DNA of 64,000 bases from an uncultured Maribacter sp. (GCA_947498505.1 CANMKG010000001.1:496001-560000); one strand, 5' to 3'. Counted from the stretch's first letter, positions 35,752-44,558 are shown. Notes: generated from the letters alone by a model not told the origin. A program made the numbers and translations.

Positions 35752-36162
35752 CTAAACTTTTAGTTTATCAATCACATTATTTAAAACGTACTTTTCAAAC
35801 TCTTCAATGGATTTGCTTGATATTTTAATCTCCCAATTTGATAAACTGGGCATTAAACTCACTTCATTATTTACAAAGAAACTATTATCAGAATCTTGTA
35901 ATTGTGTAGATGGAATTAAATACACAACTCTTGGTTGTTTTTCTATGATTAAAACTAAAGCGATAAACAAGTTATCATTGAGTTCTCCTAAGTCTTGCTT
36001 TGAAATTTTAATACTTTGTTTTACAGTATTTAAATCTAGCGGTTGTAAGTATATGTGATGGTTTCCTATAAAAAAGTCTACTCCTTCCCTCCCATTGTTT
36101 TTAGGATTTAAATCTATACTATGGCTTTTTAATTCAGATTTTAAGAACTCTAAGGCAATCAT
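35752..36162 (-). CDS. Hypothetical protein paired with an XRE regulator
   Basis: A 136-residue protein I do not recognise. It has an alpha/beta look with a central strand GVDFFIGNHHIYLQPLDL and later strands LFIALVLIIE and PRVVYLIPS, and a helical end. It has no signal peptide or membrane helix. A PD-(D/E)xK-like core is conceivable (GVD ... Q ... SIKISK) but not convincing. Its ATG overlaps the stop of the XRE gene by four bases (ATGA), so the two are translated together. It may be a toxin, an anti-repressor or a sensor. Confidence 0.6.
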   Translation of the reverse strand: MIALEFLKSELKSHSIDLNPKNNGREGVDFFIGNHHIYLQPLDLNTVKQSIKISKQDLGELNDNLFIALVLIIEKQPRVVYLIPSTQLQDSDNSFFVNNEVSLMPSLSNWEIKISSKSIEEFEKYVLNNVIDKLKV

Positions 36163-36365
36163 TTTGTAGAAACTAATAACTCTCTGATATCCACATCGAG
36201 TATCTCTGCAATTCTTTTTAAATCCTTTAGATGTGGTTGTGATTTATTATTGCAAAAAGCAGTTACAGAAGTTGTACTTTTTCCCAATTCTTCCGCAAGC
36301 CAAACTTGTGATTTCCCTTGAATTACTAATACTTCTTTTATTCTATTTATTCTTTCTACAGCCAT
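36159..36365 (-). CDS. XRE-family helix-turn-helix regulator
   Basis: A 68-residue single-domain Cro/C1-type DNA-binding protein. The helix-turn-helix is QVWLAEELGKSTTSVTAFCN (about 18-38), followed by PHLKDLKRIAEILDVDIRELL. It overlaps the 136-residue protein gene by four bases. The intergenic region in front of it has five TAAGTTTA-type half-sites, its likely own operators, shared with the divergent 65-residue gene. Confidence 0.87.
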   Translation of the reverse strand: MAVERINRIKEVLVIQGKSQVWLAEELGKSTTSVTAFCNNKSQPHLKDLKRIAEILDVDIRELLVSTK

Positions 36366-36415
36366 ATTTATTGATGTATTCTACTTTAAATATATAATAC
36401 ATTCTTGTCAAAATA

Positions 36416-36524
36416 TAAGTTTAAATTAAATTTTAGTAATCTAAACTTGTGTTTTTGAAATTTTAATTATAAGTTTGAATTAACTTTATGTAAGTTTACA
36501 TTATATAAAAATAATTTAAACTTA
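36416..36524. promoter_or_regulatory. Operator array of five TAAGTTTA-type half-sites
   Basis: Half-sites lie at 36416 (TAAGTTTA), 36442 (TAAACTTG, inverted), 36470 (TAAGTTTG), 36491 (TAAGTTTA) and 36517 (TAAACTTA, inverted). Sites 1-2 and 4-5 are inverted pairs with the same 26-base offset. The array fills the gap between the XRE gene and the divergent 65-residue gene, where an XRE repressor would control both. Confidence 0.65.
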
Positions 36525-36558
36525 TGTTTTTATTGTTAATAACTTTATTTCAAATTTT

Positions 36559-36756
36559 ATGCCATATCCTAAATATACTAAAGCCGACCTAGAGAGAATC
36601 GTATATACACAACTAGATAACTTAAATGCCATTCACGACTTGTTACGCATTATGAAACTTCAAAATGAATTGATTGAAAATGCCAATAAGAAATTAAAGG
36701 ATGAAGTAATTGACTTTAAGAAACGTGTTAATTATGGTACTGGGAAGTTTGAATAA
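36559..36756 (+). CDS. Small helical protein divergent from the XRE gene
   Basis: A 65-residue protein that is almost entirely helical (YTKADLERIVYTQLDNLNAIHDLLRIM ... LIENANKKLKDEVIDFKKRV), possibly a coiled-coil dimer. It has no signal or membrane segment. Its promoter region is the operator array shared with the XRE gene. Its stop codon abuts the stop of the convergent GajB gene with no gap. The function is unknown; a regulatory or immunity role in the island would fit its place. Confidence 0.6.
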   Translation: MPYPKYTKADLERIVYTQLDNLNAIHDLLRIMKLQNELIENANKKLKDEVIDFKKRVNYGTGKFE

Positions 36757-38559
36757 TTAGGGAAACATTTTCTTATTCCAAACTTCTACATCTGAATCAG
36801 GAACAGACATAATTAATACCTTTCGCGGTCTGGTTATACCTACATATACAATCCTTAATTCCTCTTTACAATTTTCTGGTAAATCATTAAAATTAGGTGT
36901 ATTTATTATATTTACATAATTCCTTATGGCTTTTTTACCTAGAAGCAATAAAACGGCTTCAAAAGTTTTTCCCTTAACGGAATGAACAGTGCCATAATAA
37001 AATGGATGAATACTATCCGAATTTAAATTACTCGCATAATAGTCATCAATTAAAACATTCCCATTTTCTGTATTAATATTTAATGTTATTCCGCTGTCTT
37101 TTAATTCTTTGTTGGACTCCTCTATCCATTGGTTAAATGTTTTTCCATTAGTACCCGTAAGTTTATTAATGAAACTAAAAACAGTATCTCTATGTTTCAT
37201 AAGCCCATTTAATTCAATTTGAGTCTTAATAAAATCATCTGTGCAATAAAAATTACGATTAGTTTTTCTTATTAGTACCTCAAAATATCCTTTTTCTAAG
37301 AGTCTGTATCCTTTAAAAGAATCGTGATTGTCTATTAAATGCTTTCCTAAAATGATATTTCTAACGTGATATTGTTTATCTACCCACGGAATATTTTCAT
37401 AAGATGAAATATCAAGATTTAACCCTAAATATTTAGAACTACTTTTACCTCTGTATAATACAGCCACATTCTGTTTGTTAATTTCTATATCATTCTCTCG
37501 ACATAATTTTAAGAATCCTGATAAAATATTGTCAAAACTAGATTTACTTTCTTCTTGACTTATTATTGTTGGGTCTTTTTGGGTTGCTCTTTTTGGAAGC
37601 TTATAACCTATTATTTTAGGCACTAAATCATAATCAGCTACTTCTTCATTTACAGCATCTGATTTGTCAAATGATGATAAATTCTTTGTGAAGTCACAAA
37701 TAGCCTGAGAACTTCTTCGATTTTCATCAAGTAGAATATTATCCCATTCATCAAACTTTTTATCAAATAGCTCAGGCTTAGCATCGTTCCATTCAAAGAT
37801 AGATTGGTCTCTATCACCAATCAACATTATATTATTTGTACCTGAATTTTTTAATATATCAAGAATTCTCATTTGAATTTCATTAGTATCTTGTGCTTCA
37901 TCAATTATAAAATATTCAAATAGATTAGCAACATTAGTTGCGATAAGAGGATAGTTCTCTAATATTTTCAAAGCGATATAATTAGCATCTGATTGATTAG
38001 CATAACCTAGAGAGAAAAATTTCCATTTAGAATCAATTATGTGTTGTATATTCCCATTTACCTTTCCAGCCTGAGTGTAATAGTTCCATCTAAAATGAAA
38101 AGCTTGATATGGTGCAATCATCAATAATTTATCATCGATTCCGAAAGTTGTTTTATCGAAATATTGACCATAATCTCTTTCGAATAATTTATGAGACCAA
38201 TTAGAATGTGGTTCGCCAACAAGAACAGGACGAATGGGGCATTTCATAATTAAATGACCAAAAGGAAGAAATATATAAGTATTAATAAAACTATCTATGG
38301 TCCCCATAAAATGAGGATGCTTTAGAGGAACATATATACCAAAATCATCTCTAAGTTTCTCTTCGATTTCAGAACAAGCTACATTTGTAAAAGAAATAGC
38401 TGCAATCCCTTTTCTCTTAAAATCATTTTCATATAATAATTTAGAAATTCTTGCCGATACAGAATAAGTTTTACCGCTTCCTGGGCAAGCTTTAACCACA
38501 ACAGCCCCTTTGTTATAACGTAGAATTTCTTTCTGCTTTTCAGATAAATGGTCGTACAT
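36757..38559 (-). CDS. gajB: Gabija protein GajB (UvrD-like helicase)
   Basis: UvrD-like superfamily 1 helicase of 600 residues, the second gene of a Gabija-type phage defence operon. Walker A is ACPGSGKT (24-31), motif Ia SFTNVACSEIEEKL, motif II DEAQD (220-224), motif III GDRDQSIFEW (248-257), motif IV ENRRSSQ, motif V VHSVKGKTFEA and motif VI VGITRPRK. In Gabija, GajB senses nucleic-acid ends or nucleotide changes and activates the GajA nuclease. Its start overlaps the last base of gajA. It is longer than the original Bacillus GajB (about 494), so it may belong to a variant type. Confidence 0.82.
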   Translation of the reverse strand: MYDHLSEKQKEILRYNKGAVVVKACPGSGKTYSVSARISKLLYENDFKRKGIAAISFTNVACSEIEEKLRDDFGIYVPLKHPHFMGTIDSFINTYIFLPFGHLIMKCPIRPVLVGEPHSNWSHKLFERDYGQYFDKTTFGIDDKLLMIAPYQAFHFRWNYYTQAGKVNGNIQHIIDSKWKFFSLGYANQSDANYIALKILENYPLIATNVANLFEYFIIDEAQDTNEIQMRILDILKNSGTNNIMLIGDRDQSIFEWNDAKPELFDKKFDEWDNILLDENRRSSQAICDFTKNLSSFDKSDAVNEEVADYDLVPKIIGYKLPKRATQKDPTIISQEESKSSFDNILSGFLKLCRENDIEINKQNVAVLYRGKSSSKYLGLNLDISSYENIPWVDKQYHVRNIILGKHLIDNHDSFKGYRLLEKGYFEVLIRKTNRNFYCTDDFIKTQIELNGLMKHRDTVFSFINKLTGTNGKTFNQWIEESNKELKDSGITLNINTENGNVLIDDYYASNLNSDSIHPFYYGTVHSVKGKTFEAVLLLLGKKAIRNYVNIINTPNFNDLPENCKEELRIVYVGITRPRKVLIMSVPDSDVEVWNKKMFP

Positions 38560-40565
38560 TATTCTCTATTTATTACCCAGCGAATTGATTCTTCTATGTA
38601 TTCAGGAATTATAAATCTATCTCTAAATATTTCTTTGGATTCAAGAATTAAGCTTAGATTTTGAGCAAATTCAGACTTATCCTTATTAGATTTTAATTTT
38701 TCTAATAAATCAATGGCTTTATTATGTAGACTTTCTTCAGAATCAATGAAAATGGTTTTTGGATGCATTCTCTTATAAACACCTAACATAATCTTAGAAT
38801 TATCAGAATCTGCTACCATCAATTCATATTCAAATGTATTTTCAGCTAAAACAACTTTCAAGTTGGCTCCTGTTAATTCGTTTACTTTAAAAGCTCTATC
38901 TGATATCTTATCAAACATTATATTCAGCACTTCTTTAATATAGTCAGATTCTACTTCGTAACCTTGAATTACTAAATCTACATTATTATCAAAATTTATA
39001 ATTCTATTATTTGTATCAACAATATTTAATTCTTTAAGTTTTTCAAATATTAGTTTAGCCTTAGATTTATCTATGTTCTGCTCTTCATTAAGAAAATGTT
39101 TTGGAGAAATTAGCCCCTTATCATTATCTGTTATTATTGAACAAAAAGCTGATAAGCGTTTACTAGTATCTTCAGAATTATAAAGTTTAGCAAATGGTTC
39201 GAATGCAACTCCATTTATATTGATTAATTCAATTCCATTTTTATCTAAATTAAATTCTTCACCCATTATTTCTGCAAATACGGGAAGTAATAATGCTTCT
39301 GAGATTCCCTCAACCATAATTGTCCCATTTGAGAAAAAGAGTTGAGATTTGGTAACATCTAGAAACTTCCTCAAATAATTTTTATTATTAGAACTTAACT
39401 CTGATTTTTTCAATGCAAAATTGCTAATTAAATCGTCTTGTTTTTGTAAGACTAATAAATTATCTAAATCTGATTTTGCAGTTATAGTAGGAGAATGAGA
39501 AGTAATGAATATTTGTACTCCTAAATCTTTTAAACTACTTAAGTAATTAAAGAATGAATTCTGTTTTTGAGGATGTAAATGAGCTTCAGGCTCTTCTATT
39601 AAAAGAGCATAATAATGTTCTATTTGTTCAGCTCTTCTGTTTTTTAAATCTCCTAGTACCGATGAGGCTAGAATCAGATTATTTTCTCCTAAACCATTTT
39701 GACTAATGTCAAAGTACTTTTGTTGAGTAAAATCTCCATTTAACAGTTCCTCTTTATAAACGGGTTTTCTAGTTAAAACCCCTTTGACTATATTATCATA
39801 TTTGTATTCTAATAATTTTAAATGTACTCTAGATTCTTTCTTTCTTATATCAGCTTTTTCTAAATGTTCATTTACAAAACTTTCCCCTGTTTTTACTACT
39901 CCTGTCCAATCTCTATCTTGGATAACATCTTGAAGAGTATTTGCTAGTTGATTTTTTTTATCAATATTTAATTCAATTTCTTCTGTCTCTCCTGCTTCAT
40001 TGACTCTTTCATATTTAGTCATTTCTTTAAAAAGAGAAGTTACTTTGTTGCTTTTAGCATAAGGCCTCAATTCTAATTCAGCATTCCTTAATGGCTCTAG
40101 ATAAGAATAAAATAAAAGTTGAGCTTCTTCTGGTTTTATTCTTTGACCTGGGTTTTGCCCTCCCCAAATATCCCATCTTAATACTTTATTTCCTTTAGGA
40201 TTAGTTTCTAATGAGTACCTAGCTTGTATTTGTAAATTAACATCGTTTGGGTCATCTGGATTTTGCCAAAGTAAACTTTGGAAATATTCCCTATCTTGGG
40301 GAGTCTCTATTGTAAAAACTAAACCAAATTCTATTGGTTCTAATGGAGAATTTATGTCGTTTACATTGATATGAAAATCTTCATCGTTTTTTACACCAAT
40401 ATCTCTCCATTGTTTGCCTATACTTAAACAGATGCGTAGAGCATCAATTATGGCTGACTTGCCAGAATTGTTTTCTCCTATTATAATATTTACACTCCTA
40501 TTGAAATTAAGTTGTAATTCTTTAATTCCCCTGAAGTTTTTAATGTTGAGTTTTTCTAAGAACAT
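38559..40565 (-). CDS. gajA: Gabija protein GajA (OLD-family ATPase/TOPRIM nuclease)
   Basis: Overcoming-lysogenization-defect nuclease of 668 residues. The ATPase half has Walker A GENNSGKS (30-37), the ABC-like signature NGLGENNLILA (290-300), Walker B LLIEEPEAHLHP (321-332) and the H-loop TSHSP (355-359). The C-terminal TOPRIM domain has the Glu in MVEGISEA (Glu419) and DND at 480-482. With GajB directly behind it (one-base overlap) this is the gene pair of Gabija, in which a GajA tetramer nicks phage DNA when nucleotides fall. A different OLD/UvrD system is possible, but gene order and domains fit Gabija. Confidence 0.83.
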   Translation of the reverse strand: MFLEKLNIKNFRGIKELQLNFNRSVNIIIGENNSGKSAIIDALRICLSIGKQWRDIGVKNDEDFHINVNDINSPLEPIEFGLVFTIETPQDREYFQSLLWQNPDDPNDVNLQIQARYSLETNPKGNKVLRWDIWGGQNPGQRIKPEEAQLLFYSYLEPLRNAELELRPYAKSNKVTSLFKEMTKYERVNEAGETEEIELNIDKKNQLANTLQDVIQDRDWTGVVKTGESFVNEHLEKADIRKKESRVHLKLLEYKYDNIVKGVLTRKPVYKEELLNGDFTQQKYFDISQNGLGENNLILASSVLGDLKNRRAEQIEHYYALLIEEPEAHLHPQKQNSFFNYLSSLKDLGVQIFITSHSPTITAKSDLDNLLVLQKQDDLISNFALKKSELSSNNKNYLRKFLDVTKSQLFFSNGTIMVEGISEALLLPVFAEIMGEEFNLDKNGIELININGVAFEPFAKLYNSEDTSKRLSAFCSIITDNDKGLISPKHFLNEEQNIDKSKAKLIFEKLKELNIVDTNNRIINFDNNVDLVIQGYEVESDYIKEVLNIMFDKISDRAFKVNELTGANLKVVLAENTFEYELMVADSDNSKIMLGVYKRMHPKTIFIDSEESLHNKAIDLLEKLKSNKDKSEFAQNLSLILESKEIFRDRFIIPEYIEESIRWVINRE

Positions 40566-40628
40566 AAATTAATTGAGTAGAGGGTTTTATTTAAGCTGAT
40601 TAGTCATATTTTTGATTTATACTAATAA

Positions 40629-41702
40629 TTAATTACTTCTATTTGGATTTTTATCAGCTTTAAATTTTCTACTTGTAGAAATAGTAAAATCATTGCCATC
40701 AGAAGTTACAATTACATCATTTTGATAAATGGCTTGAATTTCCCTAACATTTTTTGGCATTGAATTTCTTGTTGTACCCCAAGAAGTTTGTATTACTCTA
40801 TATACTTTTGCTTCAGCTAGTCTATTCAGCACATTTCTATTAGGGTGTGAATGGCGATTACCATTTCCTGCGGATATTATTGCTATTATTGGTTTTATAG
40901 ATTCTAAAAACTTTTTTTCAGATGCATTATTTCCTCCGTGATGATTCACGTGTAAAACATCAATAACTATGTTTTTATTTTTGATATATTCTCCTACTTT
41001 TTCTTCTATTTTAGCATCCTCATTACCATATCTTCTACCAATTAAATCACCAGAAATTAGAAAATCAAAATCTTTATACTTAATTAAAAAAGAAAGGCTT
41101 CTTTCATTTTCTGTATTTACATCATCTACTTTTCTTGAACCATCTTTTATAAAGCCATTAGCAGCTAAAGCATAAGCCTTAGCTCCCTTTCCTAAATCAA
41201 TTTCAAAATCATTTAATTTAGATTGACTATCTAATGATATTCTATTTTTTGAATCAGCAATAACTTTGTATTTTCTATAAGCTTGAGAACTTGGGGGATA
41301 TTTATCACCTCGGTCAACAAAATTGATAACTTTAATATCGTCTCCTCCACCTGGTTTCTCATCATAACCTAGCAAAAGACTTGTCCCGTGAACGCCTCCA
41401 GAAACAATCCCTCCTATGTGGTCAGCATCATAATGACTAATTATTACGTAATCTAATTGTTTAATACCTCGTTTAGCCAATACTGTTCTCAATATGTTAC
41501 CTCCATCTCTACCTGAAATATTACCAGCATCAAATAATACATTTACTCGTTTTCCATTGCTTTGTTTTGGCCCTTGAATTATAGTTGCATCTCCTTGACC
41601 TACACGAACATTAATTATTTTTAAATCTTGTCCATTTAAAAAAGAAGTCAATAATAGTACATTAACTAAAATTAAATTTTTAAGTTTTTTACAAATATTC
41701 AT
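40629..41702 (-). CDS. Secreted ComEC/Rec2-like metallo-beta-lactamase-fold protein
   Basis: A 357-residue exported hydrolase. A signal peptide (1-24, ending LNGQ) precedes an MBL domain of the ComEC-C kind: LFDAGN (strand 4 Asp), the metal motif HYDADH at 90-95, a second site SGDLIGRR, VNHHGGNNAS, and RHSHPN. Such domains cut DNA, RNA or nucleotides in ComEC relatives. It lies 63 bases upstream of gajA on the same strand and may be the first gene of that transcript. It would act outside the cytoplasm, unlike GajAB, so a functional link is only suggested by position. Confidence 0.82.
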   Translation of the reverse strand: MNICKKLKNLILVNVLLLTSFLNGQDLKIINVRVGQGDATIIQGPKQSNGKRVNVLFDAGNISGRDGGNILRTVLAKRGIKQLDYVIISHYDADHIGGIVSGGVHGTSLLLGYDEKPGGGDDIKVINFVDRGDKYPPSSQAYRKYKVIADSKNRISLDSQSKLNDFEIDLGKGAKAYALAANGFIKDGSRKVDDVNTENERSLSFLIKYKDFDFLISGDLIGRRYGNEDAKIEEKVGEYIKNKNIVIDVLHVNHHGGNNASEKKFLESIKPIIAIISAGNGNRHSHPNRNVLNRLAEAKVYRVIQTSWGTTRNSMPKNVREIQAIYQNDVIVTSDGNDFTISTSRKFKADKNPNRSN

Positions 41703-41888
41703 ATTTAGAGTTTAATTGGTTAATTTCTAAACAATAGAAAATATTAATCATACCATCAATGGTGATATAATTAAAAAAATATTGTTGCTATTATAAAAAT
41801 TAGTAGGGAGGATTTAAATATACAGAATTTTAACAAGCATTCCTTTACTTAATCCTGTAAATAATTGGAAATTAGTACAGAATAATCC

Positions 41889-42052
41889 CATTCCATACAC
41901 ATTTTGCCTCCACTACTCTGCCCTAGCTGCAAAAAGAGTATTCCATTACATTTTAAAAAAACTTTTGGGATAGGAAAAAAATCTAAAAAGAAGAATAGTT
42001 ATTTGTAATCGCTTTTTTCTCCCAAGCAAAGTTACATAACGCAGAACATTAT
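41889..42052. repeat. Dispersed repeat A, copy 1
   Basis: About 160 bases matching 44401-44558. Shared blocks include CATACACATT, AAAGAGTATTCCATTACATT, and AAGTTACATAACGCAGAACA. It sits between the Gabija block and the Lys/Glu-rich protein block. A related part (CTGTAA-AATTG-AAATTAG-AGAATAATCC) just before it is shared with 49660. Confidence 0.8.
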
Positions 42053-42151
42053 GAAACACTTTGTTTTTCATAATCCGACGTTATATAAAATAGCAATAAG
42101 TTATTAATAATCTGAAAAAATTGAATCTTATTCTATCGAAATTATTTAATA

Positions 42152-42187
42152 AAAAATGCCCTAGTTTAATATAACAAGGGCATTTTT
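42152..42187 (-). terminator. Intrinsic terminator of the Lys/Glu-rich protein gene
   Basis: AAAAATGCCCT and AGGGCATTTTT pair over 11 bases around a 14-base loop. It lies 22 bases past the stop of the leftward gene and ends in a T-run on that strand. Confidence 0.85.
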
Positions 42188-42208
42188 AAAACGTATTACG
42201 ATACTAAT

Positions 42209-42952
42209 TTACTCTACAGGTTTGTTGCCTACCTCTTCAATTTCTTTACGTTTATTTTTTACTTTTTCCTTTCCTTTTTTAATTACGTCTTCTAATTCAT
42301 TTAATTTCTCTTCGGCTTTAGATATTTTAGCTTCTTTCTCTTTAATAGCTTCTTCATCAACACCTTTTTCTTCACGTTGTTTCGCTACTTTTTCTTTAGC
42401 TTCTTTAACTTTTTTACGACCACGTTTTAAGGTTTCTTCCTCATCAGATAAGGTTGAAGCAGTTTCGTCAATTTTTTCTTTGGCTATAGTTGCTCTATGC
42501 TTACCAAATTCCTCTCCACTCATATCGCCTTTATCACGACCATACGCATTGCCTTTATTTGATTTTTCTTTTTTGGCTTTTTCTTTCTTTTCTTTTTTTA
42601 ACTCATCATCTTTCTCATTGTCTTCATCAAGATCATAGTCATCATCACCCTTTTCCTTTTTAATCTTATTTTTTTTGTCTTTACCTTTCCCCTTCATTTC
42701 TACGCCTTTCTCCTTCATATCCTTGGCCTTATCTTTCATTTTTTCTTTGCCTTTCCCTTTCATTTCGTCAGCTTTACCTTTTTGCTGCTCTACGGCATTA
42801 TCAATGTCTTCTTCAACATCTTCTTTGACCTTTTTAACTTTCTCCTTCTTGGCTTTTCCTTTCTCCTGAGATTTACCTTGGGCATACCCAGTAGTTGCCA
42901 TCATTGTAAATGCAAAAAGCATTAAACCTATTATACGTGCTATATTTTTCAT
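42209..42952 (-). CDS. Exported Lys/Glu-rich coiled-coil protein
   Basis: A 247-residue protein with a clear signal peptide (1-24, ending GYAQ). The rest is low complexity: Lys and Glu/Asp dominate, with many KGK, MKEKG and KKEK units (25-130), then a long charged helix (150-240) likely to form a coiled coil. There are no cysteines and no catalytic motif. It might bind polyanions or cross-link envelope material, but that is a guess. It is 12 bases downstream of a small lipoprotein gene and is probably cotranscribed with it. A T/C-rich antisense frame over it is only a composition shadow. Confidence 0.7.
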   Translation of the reverse strand: MKNIARIIGLMLFAFTMMATTGYAQGKSQEKGKAKKEKVKKVKEDVEEDIDNAVEQQKGKADEMKGKGKEKMKDKAKDMKEKGVEMKGKGKDKKNKIKKEKGDDDYDLDEDNEKDDELKKEKKEKAKKEKSNKGNAYGRDKGDMSGEEFGKHRATIAKEKIDETASTLSDEEETLKRGRKKVKEAKEKVAKQREEKGVDEEAIKEKEAKISKAEEKLNELEDVIKKGKEKVKNKRKEIEEVGNKPVE

Positions 42953-42964
42953 GTCTTTTCTTTT

Positions 42965-43168
42965 TTAGATACCATCAAGTTCACTAAGCGCTGATTCTAC
43001 TTCTTCTGATTTTTGTTCAACTTCTTTTACTGTTTCATCAATTTCTTGCTCTACGGCCTCTATTTTATCTAAAGTAGCGTCTAATTCTTGTTGTTCTTTT
43101 TTTGTGTCTCTACAGGAAATTATTCCCATAAAAAGAACAGATAAAGTCAATAAACTTAATTTTTTCAT
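42965..43168 (-). CDS. Small acidic helical lipoprotein
   Basis: A 67-residue lipoprotein. The signal ends at Cys19 (GIISC), followed by RDTKKEQQ. The mature part is one acidic helix with heptad character (LDATLDKIEAVEQEIDETVKEV), like an Lpp-type coiled coil but unrelated in detail. It is directly upstream of the basic/acidic coiled-coil gene; opposite charges suggest the two products may interact. Confidence 0.7.
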   Translation of the reverse strand: MKKLSLLTLSVLFMGIISCRDTKKEQQELDATLDKIEAVEQEIDETVKEVEQKSEEVESALSELDGI

Positions 43169-43320
43169 AATTTTTATATAAATGATTAGTACTTATTTAA
43201 CTTATATATAAAGTATATATTGTTTAATTTTTAAATGTCTTTAAATCAAATTTTATCAGAATTTAGATTAGCTTTAAGGTTCTGACAAAGAAATACCGTG
43301 CAGTTTCTTTACTAGTAAAA

Positions 43321-43346
43321 CAAAAAAAGCGGGATAAATGTCCCGC
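43321..43346 (-). terminator. Intrinsic terminator of the DUF4382 gene
   Basis: On the minus strand GCGGGA, loop CATTTA, TCCCGC, then a run of seven T. It lies 27 bases beyond the stop of 43373-44257. Confidence 0.9.
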
Positions 43347-43372
43347 CAGTAATTACTTTTATAATCTCTGTA

Positions 43373-44257
43373 TTATTCCTTAACTAATTCAAAATCTTGA
43401 ACTGTTTTATTCGCTGCATTTATTTGAACTTCTTCAGTGGTTTGCATAATATAGCCTTCTTTTTGTACTTCAACATTGTATGACCCAGCATCTAATCCCA
43501 TTAACATATAAGCACCATCAACATCTGTGAAAGTTGTAGTATTAATGGTGTCTGAAACGATAACAGCCACCTGAGCGCCTTCTACAGTTGTTATAGTAGA
43601 ATCTTGTTCAACGCCAGTAACTGACCCCAACAACGTACCCGTTGTAGACAAATTACTTGCTTTAATTACAGGTTTAAAATTGAATCCTGTAATATTTTGT
43701 CCTCTACCTTTTGCTACAAATGATTTGCTCACATCAAAATCTAGCAACAAATCTGATGAAAGTCCGCTACTTACAATAAGTTCGGGTTTGATAAACACTT
43801 TAATGCCTGATTGTGCGCCACTAGGAACTTTTAGATTATAGGTTGTACTATCTTTTAAAACAATGTTTACTCCTTTTACGTAGACGCGCATTAAATCATA
43901 AGAACCTGTCGGTATATCCATATCTACTAAATTCTTGGTAACACCATTAGTAAGCTCTAAAAGATTTACTTGTATTTCATCTTCCATTAATACAATGAAA
44001 GATTTACCGCTGTCGGTTTCTATTGTCACGTCAGTACTATCTATTGCTTGAGCGTTTAATTCGATATCTCCTTTATATCTAGCATCAATTTTAAAAATTG
44101 TTACATTGGCTTCGGCCACCATATCATGAGGAAATGGGGCATCAGTTAATTGTATATTTAATTGGCCATACCCACTGTTGGAATCATTGTTATCGGTACA
44201 TGAGCTAATTAGAATGCTACAAACAACAAGAAAAACATTTAAAAAGTTAAGTTTCAT
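43373..44257 (-). CDS. DUF4382 lipoprotein with carboxypeptidase-regulatory-like domain
   Basis: A 294-residue lipoprotein whose signal ends at Cys20 (LISSC). The mature part starts with a DUF4382 domain (GQLNIQLTDAPFPHDMVAEANVTI, to about 195). It is followed by a CarboxypepD_reg-like beta-sandwich (GTLLGSVTGV ... FTDVDGAYMLMGLDAGSYNVEV). Both are binding folds found on Bacteroidota surface lipoproteins; no enzyme activity is expected. It is monocistronic with its own terminator. The 619-base gap upstream (44258-44876) is filled by repeats. Confidence 0.82.
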   Translation of the reverse strand: MKLNFLNVFLVVCSILISSCTDNNDSNSGYGQLNIQLTDAPFPHDMVAEANVTIFKIDARYKGDIELNAQAIDSTDVTIETDSGKSFIVLMEDEIQVNLLELTNGVTKNLVDMDIPTGSYDLMRVYVKGVNIVLKDSTTYNLKVPSGAQSGIKVFIKPELIVSSGLSSDLLLDFDVSKSFVAKGRGQNITGFNFKPVIKASNLSTTGTLLGSVTGVEQDSTITTVEGAQVAVIVSDTINTTTFTDVDGAYMLMGLDAGSYNVEVQKEGYIMQTTEEVQINAANKTVQDFELVKE

Positions 44258-44400
44258 AGTTTAAAATTTAAGGTTTTCGTTACGTAAAACCCTATAAATA
44301 AGGGTTTGGTACTTTGTAAACAACAAAGAAAGTAAAAACCCTACTATGAATTTTTTGTTTTCGATGAACGGTATAAATTTAATGCGTTATTAGATATTAC

Positions 44401-44558
44401 CATTTCATACACATTACCACTTCGCTCCTATCGTCGCTTCGGGCAAAGAGTATTCCATTACATTTTTAAAGAAACTTTTGAGAAGAAAAAAATCTAAGAA
44501 AATTTAGGAGAAGAACTTCGCTTTTCCCAAAGCAAAGTTACATAACGCAGAACATTAT
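44401..44558. repeat. Dispersed repeat A, copy 2
   Basis: Direct-repeat partner of 41889-42052, same orientation. The two copies bracket the three-gene block 42209-44257. The internal segment CTTCGCTCCTATCGTCGCTT is also recognisable, more diverged, at about 49711-49730. Confidence 0.8.

Noticed and set aside
36416-36524. CRISPR-like array
   Set aside because: The repeated words are 8 bases, in both orientations, with uneven spacing; they fit operator half-sites, not CRISPR repeats.
42222-42869. Ser/Phe/Leu-rich frames opposite the Lys/Glu-rich protein
   Set aside because: They are the complement of AAR/GAR-rich codons; open frames arise automatically there.
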